Source of the DNA: Clostridioides sp.
Lineage (GTDB): Bacteria > Bacillota > Clostridia > Peptostreptococcales > Peptostreptococcaceae
Reading direction: 5' to 3'
DNA: 53,746 bases
Assembly: GCA_031261505.1 (NCBI GenBank)
Contig: JAISJN010000013.1
Span: forward strand, 1-53,746
The notes beneath the pieces are model-generated. The model worked only from the letters and a program-made list of their open reading frames with translations, did not search any database and had not been told where the DNA came from. Shown here one piece after another: positions 1 to 8,158 of the stretch. Each line of letters opens with the position of its first letter. The first letter of the stretch is position 1. The position numbers and the translations under genes were made by a program.

Positions 1-212
1 TATTCAACATGCGCTGTTGATATTGTGATTCCTCTTTCTCTTTCTTCTGGTGCTTTATCTATGTTTGCGAAATCTACTGCTTCTCCTAATTGATATCTAT
101 CGTATAGAGTCTTTGTTATCGCAGCTGTTAATGTAGTTTTACCGTGGTCAACGTGACCTATTGTTCCTATATTAACATGGGGTTTAGTTCTTTCGTATTT
201 AGCTTTTGCCAT
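1..212 (-). CDS. tuf: Elongation factor Tu, N-terminal part (cut by window edge)
   Basis: The reverse strand from 212 downward reads [20 protein letters not shown] and continues with the G1 loop GHVDHGKTT and the switch I segment EERERGITI. These are signatures of EF-Tu, the GTPase that delivers aminoacyl-tRNA to the ribosome. An AAGGGAGGAA ribosome binding site lies at 221-230. Only about 70 residues are inside the window; the rest lies to the left. It follows sigH on the same strand, as in other clostridia. Confidence 0.97.
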
Positions 213-297
213 TTTAAAATTTCCTCCCTTTATGGTAAATGTAAACGGAATAATATGCTTATTATTTCGTTTTTATTCTATTCTAGATATTTTACTA

Positions 298-957
298 TTA
301 ATCATTGTTGTTTTCAAGATGTTTTTCCAATTTTCTCTTCACCCTTTGTAGGGCATTGTCAATCGATTTCACATCCCTGTCCAATTTATCGGCGATATAT
401 TGATACGTCTTTCCATTTAAATATAACTCTAATACTTGTTGTTCTAAATCACTTAGCAATTCGTTGATTTTTTTCTCTATATTAGCAAGTTGTTCCTTAC
501 CTATTATGAGTTCTTCTGGGTCGGTTACTATATTGCTGGTGATTATATCTAGCAATGTCCTGTCAGATTCTTCATCATAAATTGGTTTGTTGAGCGACAC
601 ATACGAGTTTAGAGGTATGTGCTTTTGTCTGGTAGCTGTTTTTATTGCAGTTATAATTTGCCTCGTTATGCATATATCTGCAAATGATTTAAATGAGTTG
701 GTCTTTGTTCCGTCAAAATCTCTTATCGCCTTGTAAAGTCCTATCATTCCTTCTTGTATGATGTCTTCTTTATCCGCTCCAACCAAGAAATAAGACTTCG
801 CTTTTGCCTTAACAAAATTCTTGTATTTACAAATAATGTATTCAAGTGCTAGTTTGTCACCTTGGCTTGCCCTTGTAACTAATTTGTTTTCCTCTTGCTT
901 TAAAAATTCCAGTTCCCCTTGCGTCTTGCTCTGATACGCCCTTTTTTCTGCCAACAT
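298..957 (-). CDS. sigH: RNA polymerase sigma-H factor (Spo0H family)
   Basis: A 219-residue sigma-70 family protein. Region 2 spans about residues 40-115 and includes DIIQEGMIGLYKAIRDFD, the typical core-binding and -10 recognition segment of SigH. Region 4 with its helix-turn-helix (GKTYQYIADKLDRDVKSIDN) spans about 165-215. Sigma-H drives stationary phase, sporulation or competence genes in Firmicutes. It is last in the block rlmB-yacP-sigH and immediately upstream of tuf, its canonical position. The ATG at 957 is preceded by GGGGGA. Whether the host sporulates cannot be told from this window; non-sporulating relatives also keep sigH. Confidence 0.95.
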   Translation of the reverse strand: MLAEKRAYQSKTQGELEFLKQEENKLVTRASQGDKLALEYIICKYKNFVKAKAKSYFLVGADKEDIIQEGMIGLYKAIRDFDGTKTNSFKSFADICITRQIITAIKTATRQKHIPLNSYVSLNKPIYDEESDRTLLDIITSNIVTDPEELIIGKEQLANIEKKINELLSDLEQQVLELYLNGKTYQYIADKLDRDVKSIDNALQRVKRKLEKHLENNND

Positions 958-1037
958 TTGTATAATCCCCCATATAAAAATAATCTAAACCAAATATATT
1001 GTTATAGATATATTATAATCTAAAGAATCAAGTAATA

Positions 1038-1565
1038 TCAACGCTTTTTTCGAATCTTTTCAAGTTTCGACAATACTTCTTCATCTAACATTTCTTCCAC
1101 TCTATTTCTATGAATTTTTTCGCCAAATTTCACCCTTTTATTCCTTATCTTTGATAGAGACTTGTCAATATCAAGTCTCAACTCTCTTGCAGAAATTCTC
1201 GAACACCCGTTTCCTAAGATAATTTGTTGCTCTGCATAGTCATTTGTCGCTACTTTTACATCATCGTACTTCGACAGCTTAGTTATATATTTTTCAATAT
1301 AACTGTCAGCTGTCTGATGTTCTTTTGTGAATACGACTTCTATATTGCCGTTTTTTATAGTGCTTTCAATAGAGTTTTTTACATTATATGCGTCAAAAAC
1401 CACAATCGTCTTGTATCCATTATATTCAGAGTACTCTATGATTTCGTCAACTAATTTCTCTCTTGCGATCTCCAGATTTACCTTTGCTATGTCCTTGAGT
1501 CCATCCCAAGCATTAATTATATTGTAGCCATCTATTATCAGATAGTTCTTCTTTTTGATTTTCAC
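1038..1565 (-). CDS. rae1: NYN-domain endoribonuclease Rae1/YacP
   Basis: A 175-residue NYN (PIN-like) domain protein. YLIIDGYNIINAW near the N terminus supplies the first acidic residue, VVFDAYNVK the second, and TADSYIEKYI and VATNDYAEQQ complete the metal-binding site. In Bacillus subtilis this family is Rae1/YacP, which enters the ribosomal A site and cleaves mRNA. The start is a GTG at 1565 that lies one base beyond the rlmB stop, so the two genes are translationally close, and sigH follows downstream. The length matches the family. Confidence 0.9.
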   Translation of the reverse strand: MKIKKKNYLIIDGYNIINAWDGLKDIAKVNLEIAREKLVDEIIEYSEYNGYKTIVVFDAYNVKNSIESTIKNGNIEVVFTKEHQTADSYIEKYITKLSKYDDVKVATNDYAEQQIILGNGCSRISARELRLDIDKSLSKIRNKRVKFGEKIHRNRVEEMLDEEVLSKLEKIRKKR

Positions 1566-1566
1566 T

Positions 1567-2298
1567 CTATTTACCTATTCTTTGTTTTAACACTTCGTAA
1601 AGTATGATGCTTCCAGCTACTGAAGCGTTTAGAGATGTAACGTGTCCAACCATAGGCATGCTGACATTAAAGTCGCAGTTTTCTTTGACTAGCCTTGAAA
1701 TTCCATAACCTTCACTTCCTATAACCAACCCCAATGGACCTTTCATATTTTGTTTATAAAATGCATCTCCATCCATGTCTACAGCCGCTATCCAAAGCCC
1801 CTCTTCTTTTAGTCTCTTGATTGTGTTTACGATATTGGTTACTTTACATACTGGTACGTACTCTATAGCACCTGCTGAAGCCTTTATTGCCACTGGAGTG
1901 ACGTTTACTGATCTTCTCTTTGGTATTATTACACCATGTGCTCCAACTGCATCTGCAGTCCTTATAATAGCCCCTAAATTATGAGGGTCATTTATTTCAT
2001 CTAGTATTATGAAGAACGGATCCTCATCTTTTTTCTTAGTCTCAGCTATGAGCTCATCTAAATCCCAGTAGCTGTATTCGCTCACTTGCGCTATTACTCC
2101 CTGGTGAGCGTGGCTTTCACTTATTTCATCTAGTTTCTGTCTCTCAACATATTGTATGACTAGATTCTTTTCCTTTGCCATTCCAAGTAGTTTTTTGATA
2201 GATCCTTCTTTTGCTGAATTTGCCACCATTATTTTGTCTATTTCTCTTCCGCTTTTTATAGCCTCTATTACTGGATTTCTTCCCTCTATATAAGCCAA
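1567..2298 (-). CDS. rlmB: 23S rRNA (guanosine-2'-O)-methyltransferase RlmB (SpoU/TrmH family)
   Basis: A 243-residue SPOUT methyltransferase. The N-terminal substrate-binding domain is followed by the SpoU knot motifs: DEINDPHNLGAIIRTADA (motif 1, about residues 100-117), GLVIGSEGYGISRLV (motif 2, about 190-204) and VSMPMVGHVTSLNASVA (motif 3). The family 2'-O-methylates G2251 in the 23S peptidyl-transferase region. The start is a TTG at 2298 with a strong GGAGGTGAT site 4-5 bases upstream. Its place between mrnC and yacP is canonical, but here thyA and folA are interposed. Confidence 0.94.
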   Translation of the reverse strand: MAYIEGRNPVIEAIKSGREIDKIMVANSAKEGSIKKLLGMAKEKNLVIQYVERQKLDEISESHAHQGVIAQVSEYSYWDLDELIAETKKKDEDPFFIILDEINDPHNLGAIIRTADAVGAHGVIIPKRRSVNVTPVAIKASAGAIEYVPVCKVTNIVNTIKRLKEEGLWIAAVDMDGDAFYKQNMKGPLGLVIGSEGYGISRLVKENCDFNVSMPMVGHVTSLNASVAGSIILYEVLKQRIGK

Positions 2299-2335
2299 AA
2301 AATCACCTCCGTGTCCTTATGATAATTTATATATT

Positions 2336-2845
2336 CTAGTATTGTATGTTTTCGACTTTCTTGTTTTTGTACAGTACAAACTTATATTCTATTCCCTTGT
2401 CTTCCTTTATCTCGCTTTCATCTACTACCTTGAATTTTTCATCCTCGTCTAAGTTTTCGAAAAACGCATCAGCCTCGATATCCGAACTATTTTTCGTTAC
2501 GTACACCTCATCACAATAGGGAAGGAATTTTTTATATATACTCGCTCCACCTATGATGTAGATATCTCTATCTGTGTATTTTTCAATTTCACGAGCTACT
2601 TCTTCTATAGAATTACAAACTATAGCTCCATTTGCATCGTAGTCCTTAGTTTTTGTTATAACTATATTTACTCTATCCTTTAGCGGTCTTCTACCCGGGA
2701 GTGATTCAAATGTGAGTCTTCCCATCACCACTACATTTCCAGTGGTTTTTTCTTTGAAAAATTTCATATCTTCTGGTAAGAAGGTAAGCAATTGATTATT
2801 GCAACCTATTCCCCAGTTACTGCTGACATTGACAATAGCTTTCAT
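2336..2845 (-). CDS. folA: Dihydrofolate reductase
   Basis: A 169-residue DHFR. MKAIVNVSSNWGIGCNNQLL carries the WGIG Met20-loop signature; LPEDMKFFKEKT holds the catalytic acidic residue; VVVMGRLTFESLPGRRPL and YIIGGASIYKKFLP are the NADPH-binding motifs. It regenerates tetrahydrofolate from dihydrofolate, the by-product of ThyA. It lies directly downstream of thyA on the same strand, separated by 123 bp that hold a nested hairpin. The thyA-folA pairing is metabolically coherent and stands where many clostridia carry thyX. Confidence 0.95.
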   Translation of the reverse strand: MKAIVNVSSNWGIGCNNQLLTFLPEDMKFFKEKTTGNVVVMGRLTFESLPGRRPLKDRVNIVITKTKDYDANGAIVCNSIEEVAREIEKYTDRDIYIIGGASIYKKFLPYCDEVYVTKNSSDIEADAFFENLDEDEKFKVVDESEIKEDKGIEYKFVLYKNKKVENIQY

Positions 2846-2907
2846 CGTTTACCTCATCTTTCGCTAATAATAAATACCTTTTTTGAAGCACTTCTTCAAA
2901 TATTTAA

Positions 2908-2961
2908 ATGGCGATTGCATGGCGTGGGATTTACCAACGATCTCACGCCTTAGAATCGCCC
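2908..2961. repeat. Nested hairpin between thyA and folA (partial dispersed repeat)
   Basis: AAATGGCGATTGC opens like the dispersed intergenic repeat of this window. GGCGATT (2910-2916) pairs with AATCGCC (2954-2960), and inside it GGCGTGGGAT (2921-2930) pairs with ATCTCACGCC (2940-2949) with one G:U. It lacks a T-run, so it is not a standard terminator and may instead shape the thyA-folA transcript. Confidence 0.6.
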
Positions 2962-2968
2962 TATGTCC

Positions 2969-3802
2969 TTAAACAGCCACCGGTATTTTTTTAATCTGTT
3001 CGTGTGTTTCGTAGTCTTCTAGTACGAAGTCCTCTACCTTGAAATCGTAGAAATCTTTTACATCTGGATTTATCTTTAGTTTAGGAGCCTTGTACGGTTT
3101 TCTAGATATCATTTCTTCTATCAATGGTATATGTCTGTTGTAAATATGGGCATCTGCTATCACATGCACCAATTCCCCAACTTCAAAACCACATACCTGG
3201 GCTAACATATGCATGAGTATTGCATATTGAACCACATTCCAGTTATTTGCCACCAAGATATCATTTGATCTCTGGTTTAGTATTCCATTTAGTTTATTTC
3301 CCGTAACATTGAATGTCATGCTATAGGCACAAGGATAAAGATTCATCTCGTTAAGATCCTCGTGGTTATATATATTTGTCATTATTCTTCTACTGTACGG
3401 ATTGTGTTTTAGGTCGTATATAACCCTGTCTATCTGGTCGAATTCTCCCTCGCTGTACTTATGCTTCTTCCCAATCTGGTATCCATAAGCCTTTCCGATT
3501 GATCCTTCTTCATCTGCCCATGAGTCCCAAATATGGCTATTTAAATCATTTACATTATTTGATTTCTTCTGCCATATCCAAAGCAGTTCGTCTACTGCAT
3601 TTTTTAAATTTGTAGGTCTCAATGTCAATATTGGAAACTCTTCAGATAAATCGTATCTGTTCACTACGGCGAATTTCTTTATTGTATGAGCTGGTTCGTT
3701 TGTATCCTCCCACATCGCTCTTATTTCCTGACCCTCTGATGAGTATCCATTATCCAATATATCTCTACACATATCGATAAATATTTTGTCTGCTTTGCTC
3801 AA
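2969..3802 (-). CDS. thyA: Thymidylate synthase (ThyA type)
   Basis: A 277-residue folate-dependent thymidylate synthase converting dUMP to dTMP with methylenetetrahydrofolate. Seen motifs: ELLWIWQKKSNDVN-like segment (here KSNNVNDLN), the active-site cysteine in LYPCAYSMTF, nucleotide-binding QRSNDILVANNWNVVQYA, and DAHIYNRH for the dUMP sugar. YPCAY replaces the common PPCH and resembles the Bacillus subtilis/phage SPbeta ThyA version (TPCVY), which also ends in a conserved Val. It is followed by folA, which recycles the dihydrofolate made. A long gap with repeat elements separates it from mrnC upstream, so it may have its own promoter. Confidence 0.95.
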   Translation of the reverse strand: MSKADKIFIDMCRDILDNGYSSEGQEIRAMWEDTNEPAHTIKKFAVVNRYDLSEEFPILTLRPTNLKNAVDELLWIWQKKSNNVNDLNSHIWDSWADEEGSIGKAYGYQIGKKHKYSEGEFDQIDRVIYDLKHNPYSRRIMTNIYNHEDLNEMNLYPCAYSMTFNVTGNKLNGILNQRSNDILVANNWNVVQYAILMHMLAQVCGFEVGELVHVIADAHIYNRHIPLIEEMISRKPYKAPKLKINPDVKDFYDFKVEDFVLEDYETHEQIKKIPVAV

Positions 3803-3840
3803 ATCATCACTTCCTAATCTTTAGTTCTTTTTATTTTATA

Positions 3841-3940
3841 GTTAAATGGTGATTCAACGATTTAAGTGTGGGATTTTACCCTCCACTGAAATGAGATTCA
3901 CGTCCGCCGCCTATGTAGGTGGGCATGTTTATATTTAACT
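3841..3940 (+). repeat. Dispersed structured repeat, near-complete copy (+ orientation)
   Basis: It starts GTTAAATGGTGATTCAACG, then AGTGTGGG...CTCCACT forms hairpin 1, GAAATGAGATTCACGTCC leads into hairpin 2 (CCGCCT...AGGTGGG), and it ends ATATTTAAC, the inverse of its first bases (GTTAAAT). It lies in the mrnC-thyA gap and runs opposite to both genes. Confidence 0.7.
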
Positions 3941-4187
3941 ACAGCGGATTACAATCCTATCTATTATATATTATACATCATTTTTGACGTGTAATATGTA
4001 TTTTTCTAAGTCTATTTCCCGGGAAAAGTTGTTTTTTATCGAATCATCGTTTCATGACTCGACACTGCTCTAAATTCAATGCCCTCGACCTGCTCAGACT
4101 AGTCTTTCTCAATTTATTATGTCCCCATGTATAAAATTATTATACACTCTGCCAACTTAATTTATTGCTTTCCAAGGCTTATATATA

Positions 4188-4290
4188 CCCATTTAAACGC
4201 AAATTGAATATGTTGCATGATTTGGGATACACCCACATCAAAACAAAAATAAGTCCCACATCTGAAAGATGGGGACATTTATTTAAATAC
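4188..4290 (+). repeat. Degenerate repeat copy and mrnC-distal hairpin
   Basis: GGGATACACCC at about 4223-4234 resembles hairpin 1 of the family. AAATAAGTCCCACATCT (4247-4263) pairs with AGATGGGGACATTTATTT (4267-4284) over a 3-base loop. It lies 32 bases past the mrnC stop and probably terminates the cysS-mrnC transcript. The stretch 3941-4187 shows nothing else that I can identify. Confidence 0.5.
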
Positions 4291-4315
4291 AACTTTCTTG
4301 CTTATTTTTAAATTC

Positions 4316-4789
4316 TTATTCCTCAGTAGCCTCAATAATTTCTATACCTCTAGAAATTATCTCATTTAACCTATCCTGTCTTCCAGCTAGGTAGAGGTAT
4401 CCGACTAGAGCCTCAAACCCAGTCGCGTGTTTGTAGTCGATTATGCTCCCATTTTTCGGGAAAGTATGGGGTTTCTGATTTCTACCTCTCTTAAATATCC
4501 TCAGTTCTTCCTCTGAGAGGTCTGACTCTATCACATGGATAATATCAGCCTGAGCCTTCGCTTTTACATAGGTAATTGCTAGTTTGTGTAGCTCGTTTAC
4601 CCTCTTATGTGGAAAGTTCCTTATCAAATGACCTCTGACATAAGTTTCATACACGGTATCGCCGATATACGCTAGTACAAGTGGTGATATAGTCATTAGG
4701 TCACTCTTGTTTACAATGTTATCGCCGATTGAATTTTCTGCGATATCATTATTTCCCTGTTCTTCTAATTTTCCTATACTCTCTTCCAT
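4316..4789 (-). CDS. mrnC: Mini-ribonuclease III (23S rRNA maturation)
   Basis: A 157-residue protein consisting only of an RNase III catalytic domain without a dsRNA-binding domain. LVLAYIGDTVYETYVRGHL carries the catalytic YIGDxVYE motif and NGSIIDYKHATGFEALVGYL the second conserved block. MrnC trims 23S rRNA ends in Firmicutes. Its ATG at 4789 lies inside the 3' end of cysS (16-base overlap, other frame) and has AAGGAG 4 bases upstream, so translation is coupled to cysS. An N-terminal extension of about 30 residues rich in Asn and Glu precedes the domain. Confidence 0.95.
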   Translation of the reverse strand: MEESIGKLEEQGNNDIAENSIGDNIVNKSDLMTISPLVLAYIGDTVYETYVRGHLIRNFPHKRVNELHKLAITYVKAKAQADIIHVIESDLSEEELRIFKRGRNQKPHTFPKNGSIIDYKHATGFEALVGYLYLAGRQDRLNEIISRGIEIIEATEE

Positions 4790-6171
4790 TTTACTCCTTG
4801 TCTTGTATCTTCTATCTCGTATCCCTTGTTTAGGATTTGTTGTCTTATTTCATCGGCTATATCAAATTGTTTATTCTTCTTAGCCTCTGTTCTCTTGTTT
4901 ATGAGTTCTTCTATCTCAGCGTCTAGAACCTCATCATCGCTCTTATTTACTATGTTCAACACCCCTGTAAGTTCATTGAACATATCTAGATTTTTCTGAG
5001 CAAATTCTTTAGATGAATCCACGCCTACATTTGTATTTATAAATCTAGCTAATTCAAAGATAACGCTGACTGCGTCCGCTGTGTTTACATCGTCGTCCAT
5101 AGCCGCTATAAATCTATCTCTAAATGTATTCAATTCTATTATAAGTGCATCCTCTCCATCCTTAAGAGAAGATTCGCCTAGATTTTCTACGCTAAATTTC
5201 AATTTTTCCTTGGTGTTGTACAGTCTTTCCATTCCAGACTTAGCCTGGTTCAACATTTCGTCGCTAAAGTTCACTGGATTTCTATAATGTGCAGACAATA
5301 AGAAAAATCTTACAATCTCTAGGTCATACAATTTAGATATATCTCTAACTGTAAAGAAATTGCCCTTAGACTTACTCATTTTTTCATCGTTTATATTTAT
5401 ATAACCATTGTGCATCCAGTATCTTGCAAATTGCTTACCACTTCTGGCTTCACTTTGAGCTATTTCATTCTCGTGGTGAGGGAATTGTAAATCCTGACCA
5501 CCGGCGTGTATATCTATAGTATCTCCGAGATATCTTTTAGACATCACCGAGCATTCTATATGCCATCCTGGTCTACCTTCGCCCCAAGGGCTTTCCCAAC
5601 CTGGTTCTCCATCTTTTTTAGCCTTCCAAAGTACAAAGTCCATCGGATGTTTCTTCTTGTCATTTATCTCAATTCTCGCACCTGCTTCGAGATCATCTTG
5701 ATTTTGTCTAGATAATTTACCGTAGTCCTTAAACTTCTTAGTATCGAAATACACATCTCCATCCTCTGCATACGCGTATCCCTTAGCTTCAAGTTCTTTG
5801 ATAAACTCGATTATCTGCTGAATATTTTCAGTAACCCTTGGATGAACGGTTGCTCTTTTTATTCCCAATCCGTCGCAATCAACAAAGTACTCGTCTATAT
5901 ATTTATCCGCTACTTCAAATGGAGAAATTCCTTCCTCATGACTTCTGTTTATAATCTTATCATCCACGTCTGTGAAATTCTGAATGTACGTTACCTCGTA
6001 TCCTCTGTATTCTAGGTATCTCCTAAAAGCATCAAATATTATGAACGGTCTAGCGTTACCTATATGAATAAAGTTGTAAACTGTAGGACCACAGACGTAC
6101 ATCTTTACCTTTCCTTCCTCAAGTGGCACAAAATCTTCTTTTGACCTACTAAGTGTGTTAAATATCTTCAC
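4774..6171 (-). CDS. cysS: Cysteinyl-tRNA synthetase
   Basis: A class I synthetase of about 465 residues. CGPTVYNFIHIGNARPFIIFD contains the zinc cysteine and the HIGH-like HIGN signature; ECSVMSKRYLG, HHENEIAQSEA and KMSKSKGN (KMSKS loop) follow in the usual order. It charges tRNA-Cys, and two tRNA-Cys genes lie at 52.9 and 53.3 kb. I place the start at the GTG at 6171 (protein begins MKIFNTLSR, as in homologues): GAGGTG lies 6 bases upstream, whereas the alternative GTG at 6180 is part of that site. No T-box was found in its leader. mrnC overlaps its end. Confidence 0.95.
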   Translation of the reverse strand: MKIFNTLSRSKEDFVPLEEGKVKMYVCGPTVYNFIHIGNARPFIIFDAFRRYLEYRGYEVTYIQNFTDVDDKIINRSHEEGISPFEVADKYIDEYFVDCDGLGIKRATVHPRVTENIQQIIEFIKELEAKGYAYAEDGDVYFDTKKFKDYGKLSRQNQDDLEAGARIEINDKKKHPMDFVLWKAKKDGEPGWESPWGEGRPGWHIECSVMSKRYLGDTIDIHAGGQDLQFPHHENEIAQSEARSGKQFARYWMHNGYININDEKMSKSKGNFFTVRDISKLYDLEIVRFFLLSAHYRNPVNFSDEMLNQAKSGMERLYNTKEKLKFSVENLGESSLKDGEDALIIELNTFRDRFIAAMDDDVNTADAVSVIFELARFINTNVGVDSSKEFAQKNLDMFNELTGVLNIVNKSDDEVLDAEIEELINKRTEAKKNKQFDIADEIRQQILNKGYEIEDTRQGVKWKRV

Positions 6172-6207
6172 CCTAATCACCTCACTATGCTATTGATATA
6201 TCTGTGT

Positions 6208-6238
6208 ACTGGGCATATGGCAAATCCACACTCCCAGT
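6208..6238 (-). promoter_or_regulatory. Leader hairpin and -10 box upstream of cysS
   Basis: ACTGGG (6208-6213) pairs with CCCAGT (6233-6238). About 12 bases further upstream on the minus strand a TATAAT box lies at 6249-6254 (weak -35). The hairpin would sit near the start of the cysS mRNA. No T-box core (AGGGTGGNACCGCG) occurs here, so control by tRNA-Cys is not supported. Confidence 0.35.
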
Positions 6239-6327
6239 TGTACCTTCTATTATAGTTGAATTTTTAAATAAATAATAGTCTTACCGATTAAATAATGGTT
6301 CGGCATATCTTATGTAATTACCCCTTT

Positions 6328-6480
6328 TTAGCCATCCAGAAACATACGCTTTTGTGCGGAACATGTTTCGTAGGTTTCATCGGTTATGAGTCCTTCGTCT
6401 TTCAATTGTTCTAATATTTCAATATAATCGTCGCAAAGTTTTTGTATCTCCTTTTTTATATCATCCATACTCGTGTACAT
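6328..6480 (-). CDS. Small protein of unknown function, 50 residues
   Basis: An ORF too short for routine gene finding but with a perfect AGGAGG site (6488-6493) 7 bases before its ATG. It begins MYTSMDDIKKEIQKLCDDY, and continues as a charged helix with ...LEQLKDEGLITDETYE, then a CSAQKRMF tail. The segment 'L..LKDEGLIT.E.YE' loosely recalls the SHOCT-type helical hairpin, but I do not assign a family. It has no signal or membrane segment. It is upstream of cysS on the same strand, with about 150 bp between. Confidence 0.6.
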   Translation of the reverse strand: MYTSMDDIKKEIQKLCDDYIEILEQLKDEGLITDETYETCSAQKRMFLDG

Positions 6481-6679
6481 ATGTAATCCTCCTATGAATT
6501 GTCAATGCAAAAATAGATCAACTCCAAAATCTAATAAATCTATATACTTATTTATTACATTAATTTACCTCAATTCCTTTGCGTTATTACCAAGTATTTT
6601 TAACTATTATCCCCCAAATCATTTCATTTGATTGCAATTAACTGAATAAACCTTCATTTTATGATATTATTCACGAAAA

Positions 6680-8158
6680 TTAATGATTTATTTTTGTTCT
6701 TACTGGCAAAAAAGGTCCAACGGAGTATGCCATCGCCGAGAGCACTGCAAAAATCGAGACTCCTAAATCCCTATACGTAAACCAAGAGTGTATAAATGAA
6801 TGATTCTTGAGTACTGCGTACCATACAATCGGATAAATCGAGACCATTAGTATCGGTAAAACATCTAATAAATATTTCCTTCTACGCATAATCATGACTA
6901 TCACCCAGATAACCGCTATACATATCAATAACTTGAGTACAGTCACTCCAAACGGCATAACTACATTATTCCTTATAACCCCGTACATTGTCAGTTTTTG
7001 ATCAGACGTCTCAGCCGATGTCCTCAAAAATATCTGCTCGATAGACCTTTTCACGACATTTTCATTGAGCAAAACGCTCGCCAATACCCACTTGCTCGCC
7101 CAGGTAAGTCCATATCCCACAGTCCATATTACTGACAGTTTTAAGACTTCTATCATTCTCCAGAGCAAGCTAAGTCCATAGTTATTTTCTGAATTATTTC
7201 CAGATACGTTTTCCGAGCAGTTTGACGAGTTGCTTCCCGCGCAGTTTTTCAAGCTATTTTCCAAGCAATTTCCCGAATTATTTGCCAAATTGTTTACTGA
7301 GATATTTTTCGAGTTGTTTAACGACAATAGCACATATGTCGTCAATGCTGCTCCGATAGGCAATAGCGGAAATGTGAGCAGATCGAAGAAGCTTGTGCAC
7401 GCACCTATCGCAAAGAATACTAGATATTCGCATCTTCGTTTTCGTATCCACTCATAGAATGATAAGATTCCGATCATTGAAAACAAAGTCATGTAGAACA
7501 TATTTGAAAACTGAATTGAAAAAGGTGCTATAAATATCCTTATCGACATCATCGATGCAAAAAATGCTAATGCGTATCTAGTTCCAATTTTTATATCTAA
7601 TAAATACATCACAGTGATAAGCACCGCAGTCATTGCAATAGTGTTTACGATTCTAAGTGAGTCGTAACTAAACACAGAAAGCAGTGGTTTTAGGACTATA
7701 AGATAACCATGCCAATATCTGCTGTACGAACTGTACTGTAGCGATGTGGAATTTCCATCCTTCGCAGCTCTGTACACGTCCTTGTAATCATCTGTATTAT
7801 TGTAATGTTTCATGAGTAACGATAGATTTTTCACCTTATCTGATCCATTCTCAGCTATCAAAAATGGATTTTCAAATGCAGATTTTACGGGATGACCTAA
7901 TTCCTTTGTAGATGCGATATTTAACATCCATGCATCTGTGAAATTATCTAGCTGAACTGCTTCTGAGTTTCCGAATTTTCTTGGATACAAACCCTCGTAC
8001 TCCAATGTTTCAATGGATTTGTCGATATTTTTCACCACAGTTTTATTTGGAAGTGCATAGCATAATACCATAGAAATCGAAAAGGCGAAAATAAGTATAA
8101 AATATAGGATTGTCAGCTTACGCGCACTCTTTATTAGTTTTCTAACTGTCTTTTTCAT
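6680..8158 (-). CDS. Large multi-pass membrane protein, probable GT-C type glycosyltransferase partner
   Basis: A 492-residue protein with about 10 hydrophobic segments. The first (about residues 15-36) is followed by a roughly 120-residue extracytoplasmic loop and then clustered membrane helices. I recognise no Pfam family with certainty; the layout (one helix, large outer loop, many helices) and the 17-base overlap with an upstream GT2 gene resemble GtrABC-type systems, in which a polyisoprenyl-phosphate sugar is transferred outside the membrane. An Asn/Ser-rich low-complexity insert (about residues 282-330) sits between two membrane helices and is built of degenerate 5-residue (15-bp) units. 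The ATG at 8158 has GAGG 6 bases upstream. It could also be a transporter-like membrane protein. Confidence 0.7.
   Translation of the reverse strand: MKKTVRKLIKSARKLTILYFILIFAFSISMVLCYALPNKTVVKNIDKSIETLEYEGLYPRKFGNSEAVQLDNFTDAWMLNIASTKELGHPVKSAFENPFLIAENGSDKVKNLSLLMKHYNNTDDYKDVYRAAKDGNSTSLQYSSYSRYWHGYLIVLKPLLSVFSYDSLRIVNTIAMTAVLITVMYLLDIKIGTRYALAFFASMMSIRIFIAPFSIQFSNMFYMTLFSMIGILSFYEWIRKRRCEYLVFFAIGACTSFFDLLTFPLLPIGAALTTYVLLSLNNSKNISVNNLANNSGNCLENSLKNCAGSNSSNCSENVSGNNSENNYGLSLLWRMIEVLKLSVIWTVGYGLTWASKWVLASVLLNENVVKRSIEQIFLRTSAETSDQKLTMYGVIRNNVVMPFGVTVLKLLICIAVIWVIVMIMRRRKYLLDVLPILMVSIYPIVWYAVLKNHSFIHSWFTYRDLGVSIFAVLSAMAYSVGPFLPVRTKINH
7185..7320 (-). repeat. Degenerate 15-bp tandem repeat coding an Asn/Ser-rich loop
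   Basis: Within the membrane protein gene, units such as AACTGCTCGGAAAAC and AATTGCTTGGAAAAT recur with roughly 15-bp period, coding variants of N-x-S/L-x-N. Copies differ from each other, so it is not a fresh slippage tract, but the frame-preserving unit length fits expansion and contraction under selection for the reading frame. Confidence 0.55.

Noticed and set aside
6181-6300. Possible T-box before cysS
   Set aside because: No AGGGTGGNACCGCG core or stem I features were found; only a short hairpin and a -10 box are visible.
7185-7320. CRISPR-like periodic repeat
   Set aside because: The period is about 15 bp with no conserved spacer structure, and it is in frame within a membrane protein gene.
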